The notes: generated by a model not told the origin, from the sequence alone. DNA of 9,976 bases from Caldilineaceae bacterium (GCA_028819675.1 JAPPKT010000038.1:1-9976); one strand, 5' to 3'; shown: positions 1-7,919, counted from the stretch's first letter. Made by a program: numbers and translations.

Positions 1-195
1 GCGGCAGCGATGTACGGCCTTGACTATAGTTGCATTTACGACCAAGACAGAGTTGCCCTGGACGAGGCGCTTTGCGCTTCGCTTCATGGCGATAGGCCGA
101 CGATCATCGAGGTGCGCACTGATGGCGCGAGAGATGAACGTCTGCGGCGAGAACTGATCCATGCTTTGAAAGACATTCAGGAGGATATTTCGTGA
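1..195 (+). CDS. menD: MenD C-terminal fragment (SEPHCHC synthase), 5' end outside the window
   Basis: This is the last 64 codons of an open frame that enters from the left edge and stops with TGA at 193-195. The visible protein begins AAMYGLDY and contains PTIIEVRTD followed by a helical tail with LRREL. This is the layout of the MenD C-terminus, where the third thiamine-diphosphate-enzyme domain ends in a '(T)VIEV.TDR..N..LHR' type segment. MenD condenses isochorismate with 2-oxoglutarate, using ThDP and Mg2+, to give SEPHCHC, an early step of menaquinone synthesis in the cytoplasm. The catalytic parts lie upstream and cannot be examined. The identification rests on this tail plus the immediate neighbour: the stop overlaps the GTG start of menB (GTGA), so the two are translationally coupled. 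The ATG at codon 4 is an internal methionine, not the start. Confidence 0.85.
   Translation, partial: AAAMYGLDYSCIYDQDRVALDEALCASLHGDRPTIIEVRTDGARDERLRRELIHALKDIQEDIS
179..185 (+). promoter_or_regulatory. Shine-Dalgarno sequence of menB
   Basis: AGGAGGA lies inside the end of menD, 6-7 bases before the GTG at 192. This near-perfect ribosome binding site decides the GTG start of menB and supports coupling with menD. Confidence 0.8.
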
Positions 196-1043
196 CGATC
201 CCGCAGAGTGCAGACTGGCAGGAAGTCGCCGAGTACAGCGATATCACCTTTCACAAAGCGGACGGCATGGCGCGCATTGCCTTCGACCGGCCGGAGAAGC
301 GCAACGCATTCCGGCCCGAGACAATCGATCAGATGACGGAGGCGTTCAGAGACGTTTGGGCTGACGACCAGATTGGCGTTGTTCTGCTGACGGGCAATGG
401 TCCTTCGCCCAAGGACGGTGTCCACGCCTTCTGCGCAGGGGGCGACCAGCATATCCGCGGGCACGCCGGATATCTGAATGAACAGGGGGAGGCGCGGCTG
501 AATGTGCTGGAAATGCAGCGCATCATGCGGAACATGCCTAAGCCGATAATTGCGCTGGTCAACGGTTTCGCCATTGGGGGCGGGCATGTGCTGCACGTGA
601 TCTGCGACCTTTCGCTGGCTTCGGAAAACGCTGTCTTCGGCCAGACGGGGCCGATTGTGGGCAGCTTTGACGGCGGGCTCGGGGCGTCGTACCTGGCTTC
701 TGTTGTCGGACAGAAGAAGGCGCGGGAGATCTGGTACCTGTGCCGGCGGTATTCGGCGCAGGAAGCGTTGGAGATGGGGTTGGTGAACAAGGTGCTGCCG
801 ACGGTGGAGGCGCTGGAGGAGGAGGGCGTGGATTGGGCGCAGGAGATTCTGCGCAAGTCCCCGATTGCGATTCGCTTTCTTAAGGCAGGTTTCAACGCCG
901 ATCTGGATGGACAGACGGGTTTGCAGGTCCTAGCGGGCGACGCCACGATGCTCTTCTATATGACAGATGAGGGCAAGGAAGGGAGAGACGCTTTCAATGA
1001 GAAACGCAGGCCGGATTTTCGTCAGTTCCCTTGGAGGCCGTGA
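192..1043 (+). CDS. menB: 1,4-dihydroxy-2-naphthoyl-CoA synthase (MenB)
   Basis: MenB closes the second ring of the naphthoquinone, converting o-succinylbenzoyl-CoA to DHNA-CoA in the cytoplasm. The 283-residue protein is full length for this crotonase-fold family. Visible landmarks are FCAGGDQ (80-86, oxyanion-hole region), the flexible loop with Tyr94, [17 protein letters not shown] (124-140), [12 protein letters not shown] (151-162) with Ser158 and Asp160, and [14 protein letters not shown] near 255-268 with Tyr256. It ends in the typical [13 protein letters not shown] tail. The Gly in QTG is the pattern of bicarbonate-using 'type I' MenB such as the E. coli enzyme; type II enzymes have Asp there. 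The start is GTG, chosen because a strong AGGAGGA sits at correct spacing and GTGA overlaps the menD stop. Neighbouring menD and menE support the role. Nothing looks damaged. Confidence 0.96.
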   Translation: MTIPQSADWQEVAEYSDITFHKADGMARIAFDRPEKRNAFRPETIDQMTEAFRDVWADDQIGVVLLTGNGPSPKDGVHAFCAGGDQHIRGHAGYLNEQGEARLNVLEMQRIMRNMPKPIIALVNGFAIGGGHVLHVICDLSLASENAVFGQTGPIVGSFDGGLGASYLASVVGQKKAREIWYLCRRYSAQEALEMGLVNKVLPTVEALEEEGVDWAQEILRKSPIAIRFLKAGFNADLDGQTGLQVLAGDATMLFYMTDEGKEGRDAFNEKRRPDFRQFPWRP

Positions 1044-1123
1044 GGCGGTCAAGGAGAGCACCAGCAGTTGTTGACGTCTATCTGACCTGGAATTCGCGAT
1101 CCCGTCATGTTGCCAGTCCACGA

Positions 1124-1144
1124 GGGCACCCACAAGGGGTGCCC
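1124..1144 (+). terminator. Hairpin between menB and menE, possible weak terminator or mRNA processing site
   Basis: A perfect 8-bp inverted repeat, GGGCACCC and GGGTGCCC, with a 5-base loop (ACAAG), lies about 80 bases after the menB stop. The 3' side continues CTTCGG rather than with a run of T, so it is not a classical intrinsic terminator. It may attenuate transcription, stabilise the menDB message, or have no role. The rest of 1044-1225 shows only a poor promoter-like pair for menE (TTGGAA at 1163-1168, GATAAT at 1188-1193, 19-base spacer). Confidence 0.4.
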
Positions 1145-1225
1145 CTTCGGTGGGATGGCTGGTTGGAAGGAAATGTCAGCGAGACCTGATAATGTACTCC
1201 CTCGTCAGAGTGGAATGAATTTCAT

Positions 1226-2794
1226 ATGCTTTCAATGATGAAAGACTGGTTGCGCTGGCGTGCGCTGGCCACTCCTGGCAAAGAGGCCGCAGTTTTTGAA
1301 GGGCGATCGGTCAGTTACGGTGAATTGGACTGTATAGTCGATGGTCAAGCCGCCGGCCTAGCGGCTCAGGGTATTCACCCGGGCGATAGGGTGGCGGCGT
1401 TGATGGAAAACAGCGTAGAGGCGATCGCCCTTATCCATTCTGTCGCCCGAATTGGCGCGATACTCGTGCCACTCAACACGAGGCTGACGGCCGTTGAGAT
1501 TGCGCGGCAGTTGGGCTTGGTCAAACCTGCGCTTCTGGTGGTTGACCACGGACTGGGCGGCGCGGCCGGCGGCAGCAGGGGGTGGGGGCCGGCCGCGATG
1601 GCAGAGGTTCAGTCACTCCTGGAAGTGCCAATGCATACTGTGTCGCTGACAGGGCTGACGGAGGTCGAATCTTCAGACAGGAGAGGCGCGGACAGGAAAT
1701 TGCAGGAGCCGCTTCAACAAGAAGAGCAGGTTCACTCGATTGTCTTCACGTCAGGCTCGACTGGGACACCCAAGGGTGTGCAACTCAGTTTTGCCAACCA
1801 CTTTTGGAGCGCCACCGCCTCTGCATTCCGTCTGGGCGTTGGTCCGACAGACCGCTGGTTGAGCTGCATGCCGCTTTATCATGTGAGCGGTATGGCCATA
1901 GTGTTTCGTTCCTGTCTTTACGGCACGGCGATCGTGCTTCAACGTCGTTTCGAACTGGAAGAGTTTCAACGCAGCCTGCGCGAGGATGGGGTAACGCAGA
2001 CGTCGCTGGTGCCTACGTTACTCCACCGGTTGCTGCACAGTTCTCCGGCGACGGAGTGGCCGGAGAGCCTGAGAACAGTTCTGATTGGCGGCGCGGCTGT
2101 CACGCCTGAGCTTTTGCAGACAGCCCTAGACGCATGCGTGCCTGTAACCCCGTCATACGGCCTGACTGAAGCTGCGACGCAGGCGGCTACAGCTTTGCCG
2201 GCGGATGTACGACGAAAGCCGGGAAGCGTTGGGCGGCCACTGTTGTTTACGGAGCTTTGCATCGCCGATGCGGATGGGAGTCCTATTGCTCAGGGCGAGA
2301 TAGGGGAGATTCTGGTGCGCGGCCCGCAAGTGACCAAGGCATACTACCGCAATCCAGATGCGACTGCGTCAGCTCTGCGAGAGGGCTGGTTACATACCGG
2401 CGACATGGGCCGTCTTGACGGTGACGGCGACCTGTATGTTCTGCAGCGGCGAACGGACCTGATCGTAAGCGGCGGGGAGAACATCTATCCAGTCGAAGTG
2501 GAGTCGGTGTTACGGGAACATCCTGCGGTGGCCGACGTCTGCGTTGTCGGGTTGCCGGATGAGGAATGGGGACAGCGTTGTGCGGCTGCGGTGCAGCTTC
2601 ATGGGGGGGAGAGCGTGTCCCGCGACGCGCTCCTGGCCTTCAGCCGGGGGCGGCTTGCCGGTTACAAGCAGCCTGCGGCCAAACATATTCGCTTCGTTGA
2701 GGCGTTGCCAGAAACCGCTTCGGGAAAGATCTCGCGGCGGGCAGTCAGTTCATTGTTTGAGGATATCACTCTAACGCAAAAGGAATGCCAATAA
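1226..2794 (+). CDS. menE: o-Succinylbenzoate-CoA ligase (MenE)
   Basis: MenE activates o-succinylbenzoate with ATP and joins it to CoA, supplying the substrate of MenB. The 522-residue protein has the full set of adenylate-forming (ANL) motifs: P-loop TSGSTGTPKG (175-184), YGLTEAATQ (311-319, ATP/adenylate contact), LHTGDMG (389-395), the hinge region RRTDLIVSGGENIYP (408-422) and ASGKISRR with the catalytic Lys501. The 'KPGSVGRPL' stretch after YGLTE resembles MenE more than fatty-acyl ligases, and the gene sits among men genes. A Gly-rich patch around 109-123 looks like a small lineage-specific loop. ATG 1226 is preceded by only a weak GTGGA at 1210-1214, so ATG 1235 or 1238 cannot be excluded. 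A 182-base gap with a hairpin separates it from menB. Its stop shares a base with the next gene's ATG (TAATG). Confidence 0.92.
   Translation: MLSMMKDWLRWRALATPGKEAAVFEGRSVSYGELDCIVDGQAAGLAAQGIHPGDRVAALMENSVEAIALIHSVARIGAILVPLNTRLTAVEIARQLGLVKPALLVVDHGLGGAAGGSRGWGPAAMAEVQSLLEVPMHTVSLTGLTEVESSDRRGADRKLQEPLQQEEQVHSIVFTSGSTGTPKGVQLSFANHFWSATASAFRLGVGPTDRWLSCMPLYHVSGMAIVFRSCLYGTAIVLQRRFELEEFQRSLREDGVTQTSLVPTLLHRLLHSSPATEWPESLRTVLIGGAAVTPELLQTALDACVPVTPSYGLTEAATQAATALPADVRRKPGSVGRPLLFTELCIADADGSPIAQGEIGEILVRGPQVTKAYYRNPDATASALREGWLHTGDMGRLDGDGDLYVLQRRTDLIVSGGENIYPVEVESVLREHPAVADVCVVGLPDEEWGQRCAAAVQLHGGESVSRDALLAFSRGRLAGYKQPAAKHIRFVEALPETASGKISRRAVSSLFEDITLTQKECQ
2781..2784 (+). promoter_or_regulatory. 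Shine-Dalgarno sequence deciding the start of the PhyH-family gene
   Basis: AGGA (within AAAAGGA, 2778-2784) directly abuts an ATG at 2785 but lies 9 bases before the ATG at 2794. The second spacing is usable and the first is not. The start is therefore placed at 2794, forming a TAATG stop-start overlap with menE. Confidence 0.6.
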
Positions 2795-3672
2795 TGATCA
2801 ACCAGGAGCAGATTGACTATTTCAACGAGAATGGATACCTGCGATTCGGACGCGTGTTGGATATGACCGAAGTCGAGGAATTGCGCGCTGGGTTGGACAA
2901 TGTAATCGCCATCGAAAAGGCCGGCGGCGATGACTCTGAAATAGAATTCAAGTTCGGGCACCGGCGAGGCGCGTCGATGGGGGGCGACGCCGCGGAGCAG
3001 CAGAAGCGGGTAATCGTTCAGTATGTGAATATGTTCAAGCGGGAGCCAATCTATGAGCGCCTACTCCACCACCCCGTGATATCGGGTGTGGCCTGCGCAC
3101 TATTGAACACGCCGCGTGTGCGGCTGTGGCACGATCAGATCATCTCCAAGCTGCCGGAGGAGAACGGTCATTTTCGCTTTCACCAGGACTTCTATTTGTG
3201 GCCACTGAGAGAGCCGCGCATTGTAACTTGCTGGCTGGCTCTAGACGATGCGACGCCTGAGAACGGCTGCATGCACGTGGTGCCAGGGAGCCACAAGGAT
3301 CCGCGGTTCGGCCTGGAGTCGTATGCGGCTGAACTGGCGGCGCGGGCTGAGGCCGAGGCAGAAGGACGCGAAATTGAGGAGACCGATAGGCAGAAGATGG
3401 CCTACGAACCCGCGTCGATTGGGAAGCCGGTCGAGTTGAAGGCGGGTGAATGCATGTTCCACCACTGCCTCAACTTTCACGCCACGCCGGCGAATGTGAC
3501 CAACCGGCAGCGCCGCGCCCATGTCATGATATTCATGGCGGAAGGCGTCAGGGTCAAACTGGACCAGGCATCGGGCCATCCCTTGATTCCAAACTTCACT
3601 GTAGGAGACGGTGAAGAACTGGTGGGAGAAGGTTTTCCGCTTTCGGAGCCGGAGAGCGGCCGATGGGGGTGA
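2794..3672 (+). CDS. PhyH-family Fe(II)/2-oxoglutarate-dependent dioxygenase in the men cluster
   Basis: The protein (292 residues) belongs to the phytanoyl-CoA dioxygenase (PhyH) family of non-haem iron oxygenases, which hydroxylate diverse small molecules and lipids using O2 and 2-oxoglutarate. The cupin-type metal triad is visible: His130-Gln-Asp132 in HFRFHQDFYLW and the distal His229 in NFHATPAN. Arg240 or Arg241 in RQRRAH, 11-12 residues on, would bind 2-oxoglutarate. CWLALDDATPENGCMHVVPGSH (147-168, with WLALDD and PGSH) is the family's usual core segment. There is a charged, Glu/Ala-rich helix (177-199) before the last strands. The gene is coupled to menE by TAATG and is followed 80 bases later by menH, so it is very likely co-expressed with menaquinone genes. 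Its substrate is unknown; action on a quinone or its isoprenoid tail would be speculation. PhyH paralogues are often numerous in environmental bacteria, so chance placement is possible. Confidence 0.88.
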   Translation: MINQEQIDYFNENGYLRFGRVLDMTEVEELRAGLDNVIAIEKAGGDDSEIEFKFGHRRGASMGGDAAEQQKRVIVQYVNMFKREPIYERLLHHPVISGVACALLNTPRVRLWHDQIISKLPEENGHFRFHQDFYLWPLREPRIVTCWLALDDATPENGCMHVVPGSHKDPRFGLESYAAELAARAEAEAEGREIEETDRQKMAYEPASIGKPVELKAGECMFHHCLNFHATPANVTNRQRRAHVMIFMAEGVRVKLDQASGHPLIPNFTVGDGEELVGEGFPLSEPESGRWG

Positions 3673-3752
3673 TATTCAAGCGGGCGGCAAGGGCCGTACC
3701 AGAATGCCGCTCCAGCCGCGTTGGCGGGCAGTCAGGTTGCGGGACAATCTGA

Positions 3753-4607
3753 GTGTCTGTGTCTACGACCCTGGTTCAATCGTACCATTTGCACAGTTGG
3801 GGCAGCAAAGGGGATCCTCCTGTCCTGCTCCTGCACGGATTCACAGGGCATGGAGGAAGCTGGGCCGGACTTGGGCAGAGGTTTGCGGCGGCTGGATACA
3901 ATGTTCTGGCGCCGGACCTGCTTGGACACGGTCGTTCGGCTCACCCCAGTGATGCGACCCGCTACGGGATGGCCCACGCCGCCGCGGACCTGAATTCACT
4001 ACTGGATGAATCGCCAATAGAGGCCGTCCATCTGCTGGGCTATTCGATGGGTGGGCGGCTCGGGCTTTTCTTCGCTCTCAGCTGCCCGGAACGAGTTCGG
4101 ACACTGAGCCTAGTGAGCGCGTCGCCAGGTATCGCGTCGACTGCGGAACGGGATGAACGACGCGACAGAGACGATGCGCTGGCCGACCAGATCGAACGGG
4201 ACGGTATTGGGGCGTTTGTGGACCATTGGGAGTCTCTGCCGATGTGGGCGAGCCAGCGGCGGTATCTCTCTTCGGAGCAGCACCAGCAGTTGCGATCGCA
4301 GCGTTTGCGGAACCTTCCTGACGGACTCGCAAACAGCCTCAGGGGAATGGGAACGGGCAACCAACCTGCTCTTCACGAGAAACTGCCCACGTTGTCGATG
4401 CCTACTCTGCTCATTGCCGGAGCCGAGGACGAGAAGTTCGCCGACATCAACCGGCAGATGGAGCGAAGAATTCCTCAGGCGCGTCTGGTCATCCTCCCTA
4501 TGGCCGGTCATGCGGTCCAACTAGAGAGGCCGCGGGCATTTGAGCGGACGGTGCTTGAGTTTTGGCAGTCATATGAGGTTTCGCGACCAAAGGCGAGCAA
4601 GACATAA
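3753..4607 (+). CDS. menH: SHCHC synthase-type alpha/beta hydrolase (MenH)
   Basis: MenH removes pyruvate from SEPHCHC (the MenD product) to give SHCHC. The 284-residue protein has the alpha/beta-hydrolase plan: LLLHGFTGHGGSW (25-37, oxyanion region), PDLLGHGRS (54-62), the nucleophile elbow GYSMGGR with Ser98, Asp226 in GAEDEKF, and His253 in AGHAVQLERP. GYSMGGR together with GHGRS is characteristic of MenH among hydrolases, and the neighbourhood agrees. The start is GTG at 3753, directly after an in-frame TGA (3750-3752), so the gene cannot begin earlier; GTG 3759 is the other option. A weak GGGA lies about 9 bases upstream. An 80-base gap without its own obvious promoter separates it from the dioxygenase gene, so read-through from menE is likely. 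Other hydrolase roles remain possible but less likely. Confidence 0.88.
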   Translation: MSVSTTLVQSYHLHSWGSKGDPPVLLLHGFTGHGGSWAGLGQRFAAAGYNVLAPDLLGHGRSAHPSDATRYGMAHAAADLNSLLDESPIEAVHLLGYSMGGRLGLFFALSCPERVRTLSLVSASPGIASTAERDERRDRDDALADQIERDGIGAFVDHWESLPMWASQRRYLSSEQHQQLRSQRLRNLPDGLANSLRGMGTGNQPALHEKLPTLSMPTLLIAGAEDEKFADINRQMERRIPQARLVILPMAGHAVQLERPRAFERTVLEFWQSYEVSRPKASKT

Positions 4608-4646
4608 CGGTATCGCAGTCGCCAATCCACTGTCCGGCGCGCCAGA

Positions 4647-4676
4647 TTGAGATATCGCGCTGGCCAGGGATATAAT
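4647..4676 (+). promoter_or_regulatory. Sigma70-like promoter before the flippase-like/PHP gene pair
   Basis: TTGAGA (4647-4652, five of six consensus bases) is followed after 18 bases by a perfect TATAAT (4671-4676). Transcription would start near 4683 and leave a leader of about 57 bases before the ATG at 4740. It sits in the 132-base gap after menH, where a new transcript would be expected. No operator-like repeat was seen next to it. Confidence 0.6.
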
Positions 4677-4739
4677 TGCCGGACATCGTGAGCAGAGACG
4701 CCGACGTGCTGATGACAGGCTCACACCGACGGAAGATAT

Positions 4740-5735
4740 ATGGACCGAAAACGGCTGGGCGTTCAGTTTCTCTGGTCGCTGCTGCTGGCATTGCTGGTTT
4801 ACATCGGGCTGATAGTATACGGAGACTGGCGTCAGTTGTCTGCACTGCTGGCCGATTTCCCGTGGAGATGGCTACCGCCTACGCTGGGGTTGACGCTGGT
4901 GAACTTCGGTGTGCGATTGCTGAAGTGGCACTGGTACCTACGTTTGATCCGGACGCCAATCAGTTTCGGCCAGAGCGCCCGCATTTACGGCATCAGTTTC
5001 CTGATGATGATGACGCCGGGGAAGGTGGGAGAGTTTGTGCGGGCGTTTATGGTACGCAACGTAAGCGGTGCGCCATTTTCGGTCGTCGCTCCGGTCGTGC
5101 TGGCAGAGCGGATGACAGATGGGCTGGCGATGATTTTGCTGGCCGGGCTGGGTCTGCTGGCGATTGACGATGGGAGGATCAGGATGGCGGCGATGACAGC
5201 GCTGCTGGTGATAGCCGTCATTATCATCGCAATACAGGTGAGGCCCCTGGCGTTGTGGTTCCTGGCGCTGGGTCACCGATTGCCGCTGGTGAATCGTGTT
5301 GTCGACAAACTGGCGGCGTTTTACGAGAGTAGCTACTTTCTTTTGCGGCCAAAATATCTCATTGCTTCGGTCCTGATCGGGGTCGTCAGTTGGGCTAGCC
5401 AAGGGGTCGGGTTTTACCTGATATTGCTTGGCTTTGGGGTGGAGGCGAGTGTCAGTTCCATGTTAGCGGCAGTCTCGGCCTTCAACATAAGCACAGTCGT
5501 GGGCGCGGTGGTGGCGACGCCGGGGGGCCTGGGGGGCGTAGAAAGTTCGTTAGCGGCCCTCAGCATTCAGTTGTTGGACCTGTCGAGACCGGCAGCTGCG
5601 GCTGCAGCGCTTGTCATTCGGTTTGCAACGCTATGGTTCGGTGTTGCCATCGGCCTCGTCAGTCTGGCCCTTTGGCCCCACCTTCTGACGTTTCAGAAAG
5701 GAATGGCTGTAGAGGAGCAGGAGGCCCGTGCATAG
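4740..5735 (+). CDS. Flippase-like integral membrane protein (lysylphosphatidylglycerol synthase TM / UPF0104 family)
   Basis: The 331-residue protein is strongly hydrophobic, with about eight membrane segments. The clearest are near residues 8-27, 45-60, 112-141, 149-166, 207-232, 239-260 and 286-312. It carries the hallmarks of the family: MTPGKVGEFVRA (91-102), AERMTDG (122-128) and TPGGLGGVES (260-269), with Arg294 in the last helices. The family includes the membrane domain of MprF, which moves aminoacylated lipids across the membrane, and many stand-alone members thought to flip or transport lipid-linked compounds. No soluble aminoacyl-transferase (LPG synthase) domain is attached here, so lipid lysinylation should not be assumed. 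GGAAG (4731-4735) precedes the ATG by four bases. A good promoter lies upstream and a PHP-domain gene follows after 51 bases, probably in one transcript. The substrate is unknown. Confidence 0.88.
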   Translation: MDRKRLGVQFLWSLLLALLVYIGLIVYGDWRQLSALLADFPWRWLPPTLGLTLVNFGVRLLKWHWYLRLIRTPISFGQSARIYGISFLMMMTPGKVGEFVRAFMVRNVSGAPFSVVAPVVLAERMTDGLAMILLAGLGLLAIDDGRIRMAAMTALLVIAVIIIAIQVRPLALWFLALGHRLPLVNRVVDKLAAFYESSYFLLRPKYLIASVLIGVVSWASQGVGFYLILLGFGVEASVSSMLAAVSAFNISTVVGAVVATPGGLGGVESSLAALSIQLLDLSRPAAAAAALVIRFATLWFGVAIGLVSLALWPHLLTFQKGMAVEEQEARA

Positions 5736-5786
5736 GAGTGCGGCTGCCCTTTTTTCTGCCGCGCACTGCCTGGATGGAAAGACGTT

Positions 5787-6491
5787 ATGTGGAAAGTCGA
5801 CCTACATTCGCACACAATCTTCAGTAAAGACTGTCTCACACGGACCGAGGACGCAATCGCCCGGGCGCGTGAAATCGGTCTTGATAAGCTGGCGATCACC
5901 GAACACGACAATCTGGCCGGCGCGTTGAGAGCCAAAGAGCTAGCTCCCGACTTGATCATTGTCGGTGAAGAGATTATGACTACGCAGGGCGAGTTGATTG
6001 CTTATTTCGTCAAGGAAGAGGTTCCGCGCGGTCTGTCTCCGCAGGAGACGATCGGCCGCCTGCGCGAGCAGGGCGCGGTGGTGGCCATTCCCCATCCCCT
6101 GGACTCTCTGCGAAATTCGGCGATGGGAATGGAGAGTGTGCTGGAGGTAATCGGCCTGGTGGACGCGCTCGAGGTGCGCAACGCGCGCTGCGTGCGGCCG
6201 CAGGACAATCTCGCCGCGCTAGAACTGGCGCAGGAGCACGGCCTGCTGGTTACGGCTGGGAGCGACGCGCACATTCCATTCGAATTAGGGTACTGCTACG
6301 TGGAGATGCCGGAGTTTGAGGACGATCCGGAGTCGTTTGTTGACGCGTTACAGCGTGCGAAGCCGATGGGGAAGGAGAGTCCATTCTGGCCCCATTTTTT
6401 TAGTACCTATGCGAAATGGAGGAAGCGAATCAGGCCAGTCGCGTACGGCGGCGTGCTCCACACTTATGGTAAAGGGAGAAGCAGAAACTGA
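5787..6491 (+). CDS. PHP-domain metal-dependent phosphoesterase
   Basis: This is a 234-residue single-domain PHP protein (polymerase and histidinol phosphatase superfamily), predicted to hydrolyse phosphate esters with a multi-metal site. Conserved ligand motifs are present in order: DLHSHT (His7, His9), SKDCLT with Asp15, ITEHDN (His40, Asp41), GEE (Glu61/62), IPHP (His103), an Asn at 132 following LEVRN, and GSDAH (Asp160, His162). It is therefore expected to be active. The last ~30 residues are basic (KWRKRIRP and GKGRSRN) and lie outside the catalytic barrel. The substrate cannot be read from sequence; relatives act on nucleotides, histidinol phosphate or nucleic-acid ends. GGAAAG (5776-5781) sits five bases before the ATG. 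It follows the flippase-like gene by 51 bases on the same strand, suggesting joint expression, and converges with the gene on the right. Confidence 0.9.
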   Translation: MWKVDLHSHTIFSKDCLTRTEDAIARAREIGLDKLAITEHDNLAGALRAKELAPDLIIVGEEIMTTQGELIAYFVKEEVPRGLSPQETIGRLREQGAVVAIPHPLDSLRNSAMGMESVLEVIGLVDALEVRNARCVRPQDNLAALELAQEHGLLVTAGSDAHIPFELGYCYVEMPEFEDDPESFVDALQRAKPMGKESPFWPHFFSTYAKWRKRIRPVAYGGVLHTYGKGRSRN

Positions 6492-6548
6492 GCCAGGGCA
6501 GGTCTCTTCGCGATAGAGGAAATGACGATGCGTTTCGGTGTCCGGCCT

Positions 6549-7919
6549 CTATGCCCCGGTGGGCTCCACATTCCAATTCTTCGGCGCGCGTAAGAAGCCC
6601 TCGACCTCTGTGAAGAGCTCTGGCGAGAGCAGATCTCTGAAGAAATACCAGTTGAAGACAGAGAGCTTGTTGTCCTGGAGTGAGGCGCGCAGAATCTCTA
6701 CGGCATGGCGAAGGTTGCGGTGCAGGTGCTCCCGATGGCCGCCGATCCCCCATCCTAGCGCCGCCAGCCCCAGAACGAGTGGATCCCGCCGCGTATTCTG
6801 CTGTCCGAGCAGATTCAAAGCTACATGCAGTCCCTGGCGCAGTTCGTCCGAGAAGTCGCTACTGTCTGGGTTGGCCCCTTGTTCTGCGTTGTCGGTGGCG
6901 GAGCGGCCGGTGCCGTCCTCGTCGGACGCTGGGCGGGGCTGGAGGGCGTCCAGATAGTAGTGGGCCAGGATCCAGTCACCGACCGACGAGAGAGTCACAT
7001 CTTCGAGGGGAACCTGTGTGACGCGCCTCCATTCTGTCGCAGCGCCCTGGGGGTCGCCGGAGTAGTAGCCGGACAGGCCGCGCCAGAATCCCTGGGATAC
7101 GGATGAGCTTTCGCGGTTGAGCGCCCTTTGCGCCAAGCGGCCCTGGCTGTTCAATACGAGCGGGCGATAGAGCAGGTGCCAGCGGTCGCTATAGGCGTCG
7201 GACACTCTGGCAGCCATACCGAAAGCATCGGCAGCTTCTTGCCAGCGCTGCCTTTCCAACTCCACGCAGCTGCGCAGAAAGTGAAGGAGCCCAAACTGGA
7301 GTGATACCTGGTTGGTTTCGCTCTCACTGGTCAGCCGCTCTTTGACCTGAATCTGCACGTCTACGTCTTCGACGAGTGAGTCCGACAGGCCCTGTGAACG
7401 GAATAGACGCTGCAGCTCGGATAGCAGTGACTGCCTAACTCCGTCGGCTTCGTCGATCTTGTCGTCGTCGATCAGGATGGAGAAGAGTAACCAACGCAAG
7501 TCCACGTCGAAGGGAAGATCGTCCGACTCGGAGCGGACGATTCCGGCCGCTTCTTCGCAGCGGCCTTGCCACCAGTAGGCGCGTGCCTGGTTCTCCCGCC
7601 ACAGTGACTTGGCGTCTTCGCTCAGGATCTCAAAGAGCGCGTCATCGATTGCGGCCATCTCTTCCAGCCGGTTGCGCCTGGCGTAGTAAGACTGCAGGCC
7701 CAGCACACTCTGATCCAGGATGCGTTGCAGCCTTTCGTCCTGGGCGTTTCGTCGCGCCTGCGGCAGAGCGGCCAGACGCTCGATCAAGAAACCGTACTTA
7801 GCCAAGGCCTCGTCGTTGCCCTGTCGTGAAAGGGCCACGGCCTCGGCGTGCAAGGCTTCCCAAGAACCCTTTAGCGCGGCTGCGCTGCCTGATGTGCGCG
7901 TGTCGGTAGTCATCGACAT
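6549..7919 (-). CDS. TPR-like helical protein of unknown function
   Basis: I do not recognise a named family. The 456-residue protein is soluble-looking and acidic, with no signal peptide or membrane segment. It is almost wholly helical and has repeated TPR-like units (Trp/Tyr, Ala, Gly-x-x-x-E-A spacing): around 75-98, 109-130 (ARAYWWQGRCEEAAGIV), 140-165, 212-240 and 278-300 (GFWRGLSGYYSGDPQGAATEW). A low-complexity, Asp/Ser/Gly-rich linker (about 327-357) separates this array from a C-terminal helical block that ends in FNWYFFRDLLSPELF. TPR arrays mediate protein-protein contacts, so a scaffold or accessory role is the general expectation. It lies 82 bases downstream of the chelatase gene on the same strand and may share its transcript. 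The start is uncertain: ATG 7919 or ATG 7913, neither with a strong ribosome site. Confidence 0.75.
   Translation of the reverse strand: MSMTTDTRTSGSAAALKGSWEALHAEAVALSRQGNDEALAKYGFLIERLAALPQARRNAQDERLQRILDQSVLGLQSYYARRNRLEEMAAIDDALFEILSEDAKSLWRENQARAYWWQGRCEEAAGIVRSESDDLPFDVDLRWLLFSILIDDDKIDEADGVRQSLLSELQRLFRSQGLSDSLVEDVDVQIQVKERLTSESETNQVSLQFGLLHFLRSCVELERQRWQEAADAFGMAARVSDAYSDRWHLLYRPLVLNSQGRLAQRALNRESSSVSQGFWRGLSGYYSGDPQGAATEWRRVTQVPLEDVTLSSVGDWILAHYYLDALQPRPASDEDGTGRSATDNAEQGANPDSSDFSDELRQGLHVALNLLGQQNTRRDPLVLGLAALGWGIGGHREHLHRNLRHAVEILRASLQDNKLSVFNWYFFRDLLSPELFTEVEGFLRAPKNWNVEPTGA

Noticed and set aside
329..946. Open frame of 205 codons on the - strand inside menB
   Set aside because: It is a shadow of the clearly coding menB frame; its translation is Ser/Pro/Arg-rich with no family features.
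1582..2109. Open frame of 175 codons on the + strand inside menE
   Set aside because: It overlaps the P-loop and core of MenE in another frame and its product resembles nothing recognisable.
2785..2793. Start of the PhyH-family gene at ATG 2785
   Set aside because: The only Shine-Dalgarno-like AGGA abuts this ATG with no spacing; ATG 2794 has workable spacing and a TAATG coupling with menE.
4608..4739. tRNA or small RNA gene in the gap after menH
   Set aside because: No cloverleaf-compatible pairing or terminator was seen; the gap is explained by a promoter and a leader.
6492..6548. Bidirectional terminator between the converging PHP and TPR-like genes
   Set aside because: Only 4-5 bp pairings with poor loops were found and there is no T run on either strand.
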